Shown piece after piece: positions 43,440 to 53,225 of a stretch of 64,000 bases of DNA (the first letter of the stretch is position 1; the number at the start of each line of letters is the position of its first letter). A program made the position numbers and the translations under genes. The stretch covers positions 55,045,081 through 55,109,080 of the forward strand of contig CM061228.1 in the NCBI GenBank assembly GCA_030844895.1, read 5' to 3'. This DNA comes from Ambrosia x helenae. Taxonomy: Eukaryota; Streptophyta; Magnoliopsida; Asterales; Asteraceae. The notes under the pieces are model-generated. The model did no database searches, had not been told where the DNA came from, and worked only from the letters and a program-made list of their open reading frames with translations.

Positions 43440-43957
43440 AAACACTACATAAAATCTCTAATCAAAGACATAAAACCTATACTTAAGAGTTTAATATTTA
43501 GCCAATGAAGCCTAGCTCAATTGGTGAAAATTGGGGGAGCTAGAGTAGAGGTTGAGGGTTCGATTTTTGTCGGAGCCATATTTATCACATGTGGGGGTTC
43601 CACCTTGGGAGATCCCCAATATAGGTGGAATGGGTAATCAGTACAGGCTGACGCAGGGTGTTAGCCGGAGCTCCACCGATTACACCACTTGCCGTTAAAA
43701 AAAAAAGTTTAATCTTTAATTCACCACATTAAGAGTATTATTAATACTTTACTAAATTATAATTTCAATCAAATCCATTCTATCATATTTCTAACACAAC
43801 TCGATCTCAAGTAGCTATATAACTATCTGGCTCAACTCGTTTATTGTTCCATAAACCGAGAGAGATATACAATAATAGAGATGGGATCCAAGAACGACAG
43901 CTGTCTGCAATTACTTTCTTGATTGGTTTGTTAATACTATAATCCGGCTTTGTTGAC
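43440..43957. repeat. Diverged 0.5-kb duplication, copy 2
   Basis: Partner of 42345-42860; this copy is interrupted by the SINE at 43501-43706 instead. Confidence 0.75.
43501..43706 (+). mobile_element. tRNA-derived SINE (206 bp)
   Basis: 'tagctcaattggtg' (A box) and 'gagggttcgatttttg' (B box) are followed by a SINE body and an A10 tail. The 12-bp duplication GTTTAATATTTA / GTTTAATCTTTA (one mismatch) flanks it at 43489-43500 and 43707-43718. The duplicated block without the SINE at 42.6 kb shows the empty site. Confidence 0.85.
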
Positions 43958-44248
43958 CCAGATAAGAACACGCACAACTGTTTCTGTATGACGATTTATG
44001 ATGTCAGAAAACCTTTGATCTAACAAACCGGCCCCAATCACAATTACTGTGAGTAAACATGTAATGCACTCTTAACTGTTCGCCCATTGCTACTTGGCCA
44101 TTATTGATTTATGTAATATGCAAATCATAATATTCTATAAAAGTTCATACGTTTTAAATCATTAACAATTTACATATATAATCTGCACTACATGACCAAA
44201 TTTTTGGTGAAACCGTGATAAGGTTCCTCTTACAATGGTAGTTTATGT

Positions 44249-45267
44249 TAGGGGTGTTCAAGGTTCGGCTTCAAACCGTGAAGCCGCCCATGCGAACAGT
44301 GGCGAAGCTTGGTTCATGAATCGATGGGGGGCCGGAGTCAATTTTTTTTGATCGGTAGTGGCTGGAAGATCAAATCAGTGGGGGCCAGACTCAACTCGGA
44401 CTCAATTAATTTAACTACGAAAATCGCAAAATTCCAGCACTGCGCCAAAAATCGATGAGGGCCGGGGTCCCCTCGAGGCCTAAAGAAGCTGCACCCTACA
44501 TGCAAACCAATCATTGGTTTGGTTTCTCAGTCGGTTTTTTTTACTTAACTTTTGGTCTATTGGTTTTAAAATTTTCAAACCAATCACGAATTTGGTTTCT
44601 CAGTCGGTTTTTATACTTCACTTTTGGTCGGTTGGTTTTAAAATTTTCAAACCACAACGGATGATTTGGTTTATGATTTATGCTGAAAACCAACCGTATA
44701 ATATCAGACCGATCGTAAGAATTTATTCTATCATTTTAGATATTTCATATATATAGACATAAATAAAATAAATATGTAGTAACCTATTAGTAATTTAATG
44801 CAAAACAAAAGTATGTTAAGTCCATTTCATATTATCATATTTCACTATATCACTATAGTACTTCTCTCATCTCATATATGAGTTTGTCTGATTTTCTAAA
44901 TTTTGAATTTTCATCCACATCTAACACCTTTATATTATCAATGTATTTAGATTTAGAGATATTTTTATATATTTGGACTAATTTTAAGGTATTTGGATAG
45001 GAGTATCCGTTAAACAACTTAAGCATTATGGGCAACTTTATGACGTCTTGAAATTTGGACATCTTTTTGTGGTGAATTCGGGACAAGTTGTATGCATAAC
45101 GACCCAACGATCTCAAATCGTAGAACCAAACCGTTTCAAACAATTCGGTTTGTTTCGGTTTAAAGGTTCTACGGTTCGGCTTTGGTTTACAAATTAAAAA
45201 ACCGTTACTAACAGTTCTTTTCGTGGTTTGAACTAAAAACCGCGAAAACCGGACCGTGAACACCCTG
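44249..45267. mobile_element. hAT non-autonomous element (1019 bp)
   Basis: The ends TAGGGGTGTTCA and TGAACACCCTG are inverted repeats and GTTTATGT is duplicated exactly at 44241-44248 and 45268-45275. Both subterminal regions are rich in 'cggttt', 'ggtttt' and 'ttcggtt' words. A smaller element-like segment (about 44308-44500) sits inside. A long minus-strand open frame over the right part is made of these repeats and shows no known domain. Confidence 0.88.
44308..44500. repeat. Nested copy related to the small hAT MITE at 57995-58173
   Basis: 'cagtggcgaagcttggtt', 'ggactcaatttttttt'-like and 'gatcggtagtggc', then 'cgaaaatcgcaaa', match the MITE at 57995-58173 in order. The right terminus is not clear. 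Confidence 0.55.
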
Positions 45268-45275
45268 GTTTATGT

Positions 45276-45840
45276 ATTTATACATTAATCTATTTAGTGA
45301 ATGTTTAATTGTTTTAAAGGACTACGTACCCGTCTTGGTTCTTAATGTTTGTGGACATGATTTTAGTTAGTTTATAAGACCTTAATTGAGTTGAGTTGAG
45401 ACCTGAGAAAGTGGCCAATTATTTTTAAATTCTAGCTGAAAAAGCTTCTTAGTGGGAAACATGGGTGGAGATTTGAACTTAGTGGCACCCTTAGTTAAAT
45501 ATTATGTTATACAATCAGTTGTACGAGATTCCTTAAGTTAATATGGAGGTAAAGCATTAAGCAGAAAGCTAGTTTTGTATGATTTAAACTTTTTAATTCA
45601 TCATTGCAATCATTGAGTTGAATGTCCCCATTTAAAGATTGCGGTGCTGTCACGCAGTGAGGTTTCGATTTTTAATAGGGCACCGTGAAGTGTAGATTTA
45701 TAGCCTTTCGTTGTTATTATTCCCTTTGGATTTGGAGAATCTTGGTGTTCGGTCTTTTGATAAAGCCTTTAAGTATGGATTAAGTATTTAATTCGCAACA
45801 GTTGATTAAGAAATTCATCAAAGCATGAATGATATTTTAT
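45276..45840. other. Intergenic, no gene recognised
   Basis: AT-rich sequence without clear features. Confidence 0.6.
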
Positions 45841-45843
45841 TAA

Positions 45844-45997
45844 GTCTGTTTGGTAGTCTCTTAATGAGGCTCTGAACCATTCAGCGCTGAATGATTCAAC
45901 ATTCAGCGCGTTTGTTTCGGCATCTGAATGGAATGGTTAAGTCTGAATCATTAAGATTTGCGATGTTGCTGATCCATTAAGTACTGAACTATTAAAC
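45844..45997. mobile_element. Left part of a PIF/Harbinger-like (Tourist) MITE
   Basis: GTCTGTTTGGTAG at the left pairs with the inverted CAACCAAACAGCCCC at 50491-50505. TAA flanks both ends (45841-45843 and 50506-50508), the usual Harbinger duplication. 'ttcagcgctgaat' and 'attaag' words recur. The LTR element inserted in it. Confidence 0.7.
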
Positions 45998-46180
45998 TGT
46001 AACATCGCAAAATTTTCCCCAAAATTTTAATACATAAAAAGCCCTTATATATATATATATATTTTTTTATTACACCTTTATCATTAATATTATACAAATG
46101 TGCCTAAGTCTTTATTTATCCTAACTCACAATTTATATACATACATAAATGTATATAAATAATAATAATAATATGATTCT

Positions 46181-46227
<47 letters not shown>

Positions 46228-46261
46228 TTCACATACAAGATTTTTTTTTTAAATAAAGCCT

Positions 46262-46382
46262 TGAGTCAAATAGTCAAAGTCCTAGTCAAAGTCTTAGTCA
46301 AACAGTCAAAGTCTTAGTCAAATAGTCAATTCATCATAAAACCTTACTTTATGGTGTTGACCAATTTTAATGGCTAATTGAC
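46262..46382 (+). promoter_or_regulatory. Cluster of W-box-type TTGAC motifs upstream of the LTR TATA box
   Basis: Seven copies of AGTCAA (TTGACT on the minus strand) lie within 46264-46328, then TTGACC near 46358 and TTGACT near 46379. W-box TTGAC(C/T) is the WRKY binding site. The same cluster is in the 3' LTR (about 49270-49392). Confidence 0.6.
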
Positions 46383-46393
46383 TCCAAAACTAG

Positions 46394-46400
46394 TATAAAA
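46394..46400 (+). promoter_or_regulatory. TATA box of the gag-only element
   Basis: TATAAAA, in 'actagtataaaaaccc', about 65 bp after the W-box-like array. The repeat in the 3' LTR is at 49402-49408. Confidence 0.65.
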
Positions 46401-47352
46401 ACCCACCTATGACCCATTATACTTTGCACCTCTAAATCGATTGTTTCAATCCGATTAAACTTTCCCTCATACCTTTCTTCTATAGTCTATTACTTCTACA
46501 ATTGAAGCTTTGATTATAAGCTCTTGTAATTGGCGAATTGGAAGCTTGATATTCTTTCTTTTTCGTTTTCTTCAATTTGGACTAGCTACGTTGTTGAGTC
46601 TTTGGGATTCGCCTCGCATACATTCACAACACATTATTCTATTTTTTTACGAGACATAACATTTTGCTAAGGTGAGTTTTACATAGCCCCTTTTATTTAT
46701 CACCATTTTTGGGGTGAAACATGTTATAACATCATTATTGCAATTCAATCATCAGTGTGTCTATGTGTTTTCTATGTTGCATTATGTCTTGAGCATGATT
46801 AGAGTAAGCACCATTCTAGCATAATCATTAACTCCGTACAAGCCGACGGTATACATTGATAGATCTATTGGACTGACAATCCCACCCGGATACGTGCCTC
46901 CTACAAAGGTTGCGTGGGTGTTTGTTATCGCATAACATATTCAATTGGACCATGAGCGTATGGTATGTATCATATTATAACAGTCATCAGGGTTGATTAT
47001 GCACTCGATTTATTTCTAGTATGTTCTCACATATGGGCTAGATTGACATGACACATGAATTGCACAACATTTTTATTCATTTTATTATCAAAAACCTATG
47101 TAATTCTCACCAACTTTTGTTGACCCAAAAACATTTTCAACTTAACATGTTTCAGGTTCTATTTGCTTGAAGATTTGAATTGATGCTTGAAGATATGTGT
47201 ATAGTTTTATTCAATTTGATGTACAAATTCTAGAACAATTGTATGTAATTCATTTAAATTATTTAATGGAATTTATTATTCACCATGAGCTACTTAACAA
47301 TCATCATTACGTGACATCCCGATGTTTCCGCCATCGGTTGGGGTGTTACAGA

Positions 47353-47366
47353 TTGGTATCAGAGCC
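47353..47366 (+). other. Primer-binding site (initiator tRNA-Met)
   Basis: TGGTATCAGAGCCA starts about three bases after the LTR end at 47350. Confidence 0.9.
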
Positions 47367-47898
47367 ATGGTTATAGGGAATTAGGTTATTAGAAAAAAAT
47401 AATCTAGTCTATAACCATAGGATTTAACCAGTACTTGCTCCTTTTACTTTCTATACTCTATCTCCCTCCTACTTCTTATCCCTACATTAATCCTTACAAG
47501 AAGGTTACTCTCCATCACTGGATCTACTCTTAGACTAATAGGACAAAATCCTCAGGTTTAACCTGAACCACCTTGAGATCTCGTCGAAGTTCTAGATTTT
47601 AATAACGAACACGTGCAATCTGGAAGGGTGAACGCCTGTATTCTGAGTCTTCTGTCTAGGCTGGCATTGCGCATATATCCCAATCAGACGAGGGACCCGG
47701 ATGCCTACCTGGGAATTCTCGGGATGAGTGTTCACTTATAGGCTAAAGCATGTCTTCACTATGTTGTTGGAATCTGGAATCTTTGATACGTCAACGTTTT
47801 CGTTTATTCGTTTTAATTAATGAATAAATGATTACATTCCTTATATCACCTCATTCATTTCATGCCACATTGAACCTTCATTGTGTCCCTTACAGATC

Positions 47899-48545
47899 AT
47901 GTCTCCACGTCGCAGCACTCGCAATAACAGTGGTGAAAACCAAGAGGAAAGTAACAACAACCACAACACCAACCACAACAACAACAAAAACAACAAAGGT
48001 GTTGATGCCCAACTGGCTGCGATTATTTCCCAACAAATGGCGCAACAAATCACAACTCTGGTTTCTAACTTGTTGGCTCAAGTCATCCCAATGAATGGGA
48101 ACGGCAATGGAAATGGAAATGGCGATGGAAATCACATAAAGAACGGGACCTTAGTTCGGAAAGGCGAGAAAACAAGTATTGTGGCCGCGGTAACTACCGA
48201 GAACCAGAAGCGCAAGACCAGGGATCCTAATGTAAACCTCACTACACAAGCTTCTAACAAGAAACCCTATACAAGAAACTTTCCATTGTGTAACACATGC
48301 AAACGACATCACCCCACTGTTTCAGTGTGTCGCCTGTGCACCAATTGTGGTAGGTATGGCCATCTGGTCAACATATGTCGTGAGTCCTCAAACCCTAACA
48401 CCAACCAACCAACCCTGCTCAGGTTGCTAATCTTAATCGTCCTGGTAAATACAACTATGGTAAATGCTATGAATGTGGAAACCCAAATCATTTCCGTAAC
48501 CGATGCCCTAAACTAAATCGAGATCAAGACCCTCCAGCTACTTAA
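47899..48545 (+). pseudogene. Broken, shortened gag with two zinc knuckles
   Basis: Starting MSPRRSTRNNSGENQ, it has an Asn/His-rich stretch, a helical region (AAIISQQMAQQITTLVSNLLAQ), a Gly/Asn run, then CTNCGRYGHLVNIC (48337-48378). A second CCHC knuckle, CYECGNPNHFRNRC (48465-48506), is in a different frame, which ends at a TAA at 48545. A one-base indel near 48415 explains this. The large central gag core is missing compared with full-length Gypsy gags. The first ATG in context is used as the start. Confidence 0.8.
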
Positions 48546-48995
48546 CAGCAAACCCCACCATTTGAATGATGTCTACTTTTTAATTTTGTGTATTGACACT
48601 TTTTGATTCAAGTATTATCATAACATCTGAGTGCATGCTTGTTTGAATGTGAACTAATTGCTATATCTATAATCATACTTGCTTACTTGTACAACAATTA
48701 GTTGACTACCAAACAACCTACTCAACGATTGGTAGAGGTCATCATGTCTTTCCAACAGTCGGGAGAGGCCCTACAACCTGCTCAACGACTGGTGGAGACT
48801 ATCGAACCTGCTCAACAATCGGTAGAGTCATAAAAGGACGCAAAACCCTAATGTAAGGTAAATTGATAATTACGGTCCGGAACGTAATCATGAATTTACA
48901 GGTACGTTAAGGTAGTGAGAAATTTTATCAAGGTTTTCGGTAGTCGACCAATTGTATACCTGGTGTTTTTCTTTTAACTTCGGGACGAAGTTCCT
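48546..48995 (+). other. Non-coding interior between gag and PPT
   Basis: It contains three to four copies of 'cctactcaacga.tggtagag' (48715-48830), a short tandem array, where pol would be in an autonomous element. It ends with 'cttcgggacgaagttc', a hairpin typical of the 3' end of these elements. Confidence 0.75.
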
Positions 48996-49010
48996 AAAAG
49001 TAGGGGAGAC
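48996..49010 (+). other. Polypurine tract
   Basis: AAAAGTAGGGGAGAC directly before the 3' LTR start TGTAACATCG. Confidence 0.8.
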
Positions 49011-49192
49011 TGTAACATCGCAAAATTTTCCCCAAAATTTTAATACATAAAAAGCCCTTATATATATATATATTTTTTTTATTACACCTTTATCATTAAT
49101 ATTATACAAATGTGCCTAAGTCTTTATTTATCCTAACTCACAATTTATATACATACATAAATGTATATAAATAATAATAATAATATGATTCT

Positions 49193-49235
<43 letters not shown>

Positions 49236-50358
49236 TTCACATACAAGATTTTTTTTTTAAATAAAGCCTTGAGTCAAATAGTCAAAGTCCTAGTCAAAGT
49301 CTTAGTCAAACAGTCAAAGTCTTAGTCAAATAGTCAATTCATCATAAAACCTTACTTTATGGTGTTGACCAATTTTAATGGCTAATTGACTCCAAAACTA
49401 GTATAAAAACCCACCTATGACCCATTATACTTTGCACCTCTAAATCGATTGTTTCAATCCGATTAAACTTTCCCTCATACCTTTCTTCTATAGTCTATTA
49501 CTTCTACAATTGAAGCTTTGATTATAAGCTCTTGTAATTGGCGAATTGGAAGCTTGATATTCTTTCTTTTTCGTTTTCTTCAATTTGGACTAGCTACGTT
49601 GTTGAGTCTTTGGGATTCGCCTCGCATACATTCACAACACATTATTCTATTTTTTTACGAGACATAACATTTTGCTAAGGTGAGTTTTACATAGCCCCTT
49701 TTATTTATCACCATTTTTGGGGTGAAACATGTTATAACATCATTATTGCAATTCAATCATCAGTGTGTCTATGTGTTTTCTATGTTGCATTATGTCTTGA
49801 GCATGATTAGAGTAAGCACCATTCTAGCATAATCATTAACTCCGTACAAGCCGACGGTATACATTGATAGATCTATTGGACTGACAATCCCACCCGGATA
49901 CGTGCCTCCTACAAAGGTTGCGTGGGTGTTTGTTATCGCATAACATATTCAATTGGACCATGAGCGTATGGTATGTATCATATTATAACAGTCATCAGGG
50001 TTGATTATGCACTCGATTTATTTCTAGTATGTTCTCACATATGGGCTAGATTGACATGACACATGAATTGCACAACATTTTTATTCATTTTATTATCAAA
50101 AACCTATGTAATTCTCACCAACTTTTGTTGACCCAAAAACATTTTCAACTTAACATGTTTCAGGTTCTATTTGCTTGAAGATTTGAATTGATGCTTGAAG
50201 ATATGTGTATAGTTTTATTCAATTTGATGTACAAATTCTAGAACAATTGTATGTAATTCATTTAAATTATTTAATGGAATTTATTATTCACCATGAGCTA
50301 CTTAACAATCATCATTACGTGACATCCCGATGTTTCCGCCATCGGTTGGGGTGTTACA
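49011..50358 (+). repeat. 3' LTR of the gag-only element (1348 bp)
   Basis: Identical to the 5' LTR in what I compared, except TA-run length and a T40 instead of T44 run. Confidence 0.95.
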
Positions 50359-50363
50359 TAAAC

Positions 50364-50505
50364 ACTGAACTAGGCTGAACCTTAATGAGGCTCCCCTACC
50401 AATGTGGGACAAGAAAACTAATCATTAAGATGTCCAACTTAATGATTCGGCGCTTAACCATTCAGACCTCTTAATAATTCAGCACTTAATCAACCAAACA
50501 GCCCC
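50364..50505. mobile_element. Right part of the PIF/Harbinger-like MITE
   Basis: It continues from 45997 after the LTR element and its TSD, and ends CAACCAAACAGCCCC followed by TAA. Confidence 0.7.
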
Positions 50506-50590
50506 TAAGACATTTATTCAATTCTTTATGTTCTTATTTCTATTCATTAGGAAGGTTAATAATTGCACAAGTTGTTTCTAAGAGTAATAT

Positions 50591-51097
50591 ATTTAAATAA
50601 TCTCAACTATTGACTATTGGCCAATAACAGTCTCAATTATGAAAATAACCACTAGCGGTCCCAACTTTCAGACATTTTGCTCTCAATGGACCCCCTGTTA
50701 ATTCACACTAACGCCGTTAGCTAAAACTCACAATTATAGGCGATTTTTCACCGGCTTTGAAAGAGGGAATCGAGACGATGATATTGGTATTTTCAATTGC
50801 AGAAATGAGCATGGTTCGATGGTTTAATCGTCGGTTCCGGTCATCCCATCCGAGAAGAACATCAACCGACGAACCATGCTTATTTCTGCAATTAAACATA
50901 CCAATATCATCGTCTCGATTCTCTCTTTCGAATTCCGTGAATAATTGCCTAGAATTGTGAGTTTCAGTTAACGGCGTTAGTGTGAGTTAACGAGGAGTCC
51001 ATTGAGAGCAAAATGTCTGAAAGTTGGGACTGCTAGTGGTTATTTTTGTAGTTGTGACTGTTATTGGTCAATAGTCAATAGTTGAGATTATTTAAAT
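50591..51097. mobile_element. Palindromic fold-back element, about 507 bp
   Basis: The left arm from 'atttaaataatctcaacta' is the reverse complement of the right arm ending 'tagttgagattatttaaat', with over nine bases in ten matching through to the centre near 50844. Landmarks pair: 'ctaacgccgttag'/'taacggcgttag', 'cgagacgatgatattgg'/'ccaatatcatcgtctcg', 'gcatggttcg'/'cgaaccatgc'. The frames across it are mirror images and not genes. Confidence 0.88.
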
Positions 51098-51146
51098 CCA
51101 TTACTCCTTGTTTCTAATATATTTCTACTTTTTGGTTACGAATCTT

Positions 51147-51429
51147 AGACCATATGTAATGGAAAGAAGATTTGGGCGTTTTTGGGGCAAAAAACGCCCC
51201 CACCCAAAAACTAACACCGCCCCCTCCATCCAATTTGGGGCGTTTTCTTGCCCACCCAATTTTTTCCACAACGTTTTTCATATTTGATGGGCCAATCAGA
51301 ATGAAGCTAGCCACTGCACCCCATCCTTATTTGTTTTTATTTTCAAAAAATAAATAATAATAATTAACATTAAATTATTGGATGATCCATGAAATTTTTC
51401 ACCTTACCACTACACATCCATCCTAATTT
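51147..51429. mobile_element. MITE-like sequence, left part, interrupted by the LINE
   Basis: 'atatgtaatggaaagaag' at the left pairs with 'cttcccattacaaat' at about 56874-56889. 'ggggc(g/a)...gcgttttttg' words occur in the left arm. The TSD is not clear, so this is tentative. Confidence 0.4.
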
Positions 51430-51493
51430 GAATCTCTTAATGGTAAGAAAAGAAAAACCATGAGGAGCAGAAGTTGAAGAGGCGGAGTCAAGA

Positions 51494-53189
51494 GCCATCA
51501 TCAACAATCACAAGCTAGCAAGGGGTACTTGGATCTCAAGAGGAGGAAAGACGAAGAGTAGGAAAAACTGAAGAAGAAGAACAAGAAGAAGAAGGGGGCT
51601 GATCGTGGGGAGAAATGGATCCCGGTGTTGAGTAAGAGGGAGGCAAGGACAGAAAAGAAGTTCCAAAACAAGCTGGAGATGTTCTGCAACACAACCTCCT
51701 TTTTTATGTCAAATCTTCCCTATGGGTGCACCGGTGAGAAGTTATGGACGGCTTTTCAGAAGTTTTAAAATCTGGAGGATGCGTTTGTCCCTTCTACGAA
51801 GGACGGCGCTGAAAATGCATTTGGTTTCCTTAGATTTTCCGGAATCAAGGATCCTGAAGAATGGGTTAAGGTAATCTCTGGAACTGTTTTGGATGGAGCT
51901 ATGTTGGGAAAAAACGTGGCTAGATTTAATAGAGATGGTAGCAAAAACATGGTGTCCGGTCGAGGGGAGATACGTCTGTGTTTTCTAGGTTGGGGCCATC
52001 CCATAAACCTTCTGAACCTACTGTTGTTGAGTTTCCCCCGACTAGTAAACCAAACGGTAATGCGTCAGCTTGGATGTCAGGGGGCGGCACAACTTTCCAT
52101 CGTAACCGGATTGACAAATCTCCCATGAAGATCATGTCCAAGTCAATTTGGGAATTTAGGTCTTTAATTGGGGAGGCAAAAGAGTTGGATGTGCTAAAAA
52201 AGTTGGGAGAACTTGTGGTCGAAGAATCGGATCTGGGGGTATGAAGATCTTGTTAACGTTCGACTCTTGTCAGGAGGCTGAAGATTTTCTTGAAGACCAG
52301 TACGACCTCTTGTCCCGGTTTGCTTATGGGACAGACACGTCTTCAACAAGATAGGAGAGTGGTGCGGTAGGTTGGTTATTAGGTTTGAGGCATCCACCGA
52401 TGATGATGATTTATCGGAATGTACCATGGCCGTGGTTGTGCAAATGGGAAAGGCTATTTTGGAAGAATTCAATATGTCATGGATGGGACATTCTTTTAAT
52501 GTCTGGGTTCAGGAGGTTGAACCAAAATGGATTTCGTCCTTTTAGGCTAAAGTATCATCGTCGGCTGTCCCGGTGGTAAATCCGACGTTAAGATCCGTTG
52601 TTCAAAGGGTAGTGAAAGGTAAAGAAGCTGAAGAGACGAACTCCTGCAACATGCCTACGTGCATGGGAAGTGAAAAAGTGGAGCCGCTTCTTTCTGACAC
52701 GGAGACTGAGGCTGATATTGATATGTGTGATTCCTCAGTTCCTGTCTCTTGCATTAAAGGGGACGGTTCATTAAACAAGGACGGTGGGCCCAGTCACTCT
52801 ATTAGTAAAGATTTAGATTTGGATGATGGGCCATCCCCTACGGCCCAGTATGGGTCCAAGCCAATGGATTGAGTTTTGTTACTATCAGGGCTAAAGACAA
52901 AAGAAAGAAATGCTCCAAGGGGGTCCATTTATTTAAAACACCCGACCTTAATAATCCTGCTGAGTCAGACCCATTTAGCTTCGATGACCTGATCAACAAA
53001 GCTGCTGCTGAAGCTATCAATGAAAAAATTAAGCGAGTAGGTGGTCCTGTTGCAATGACCAGCAATTCTCCGGCAGCGGTTGACCCTCTTTCATCTGTCA
53101 TAGGTGATCTGGAGGAATGCGAAGACGTGTTTGTGGAAGAGAAAGAATTAAAGGATACCATGGCCTATGGCGAAGGTTTTGATAACTAG
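51494..53189 (+). pseudogene. LINE ORF1, RRM-type RNA-binding protein, broken
   Basis: After a Lys/Glu-rich start (51540-51600, KRRKDEE..KLKKKNKKKK) there is an RRM-like domain: FFMSNLPYGCTGEKLWTAF, NLEDAFVPS, NAFGFLRFSGI. A TAA at 51766-51768 and later frame changes (near 51975, 52250 and 52570) break it. The last part (52573-53189) is an acidic, low-complexity region (LLSDTETEADIDMCDSS; DLEECEDVFVEEKELKD). This RRM-bearing ORF1 type is known from plant L1 elements. Confidence 0.8.
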
Positions 53190-53225
53190 GTCAGAAAGTT
53201 GATTAAGGGGGAAAAGGAGATTGGT

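Larger units (their letters stand above)
45998..47350 (+). repeat. 5' LTR of the gag-only element (1353 bp)
   Basis: TGTAACATCGCAAAATT...GGTTGGGGTGTTACA. It contains a T44 run (46183-46226), a W-box-like cluster (46262-46382), a TATA box (46394-46400) and, later, a GT/AG-like pair ('aaggtgagttttac' near 46671, 'tttcagg' near 47152). Confidence 0.95.
45998..50358 (+). mobile_element. Very young non-autonomous Gypsy-type LTR element with gag only (4.36 kb)
   Basis: LTRs 45998-47350 and 49011-50358, with exact 5-bp TSD TAAAC (45993-45997 and 50359-50363). The interior is just 1660 bp: PBS, a short broken gag, and a PPT. Apart from TA-run and poly-T lengths, I see no difference between the LTRs, so it inserted very recently. 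With no protease, RT or integrase it must have been moved in trans. It fits the described TR-GAG / LARD-like class. Confidence 0.92.

Noticed and set aside
43501..43706. A tRNA gene
   Set aside because: A and B boxes are present, but no cloverleaf; it has an A-tail and TSD, so it is a SINE.
44853..45263. A 136-residue minus-strand protein
   Set aside because: It lies in the right arm of a non-autonomous hAT element and is built partly from its 'cggttt' repeats; no known domain.
50757..50960. A pair of small proteins on opposite strands
   Set aside because: They are mirror images produced by the palindrome at 50591-51097.
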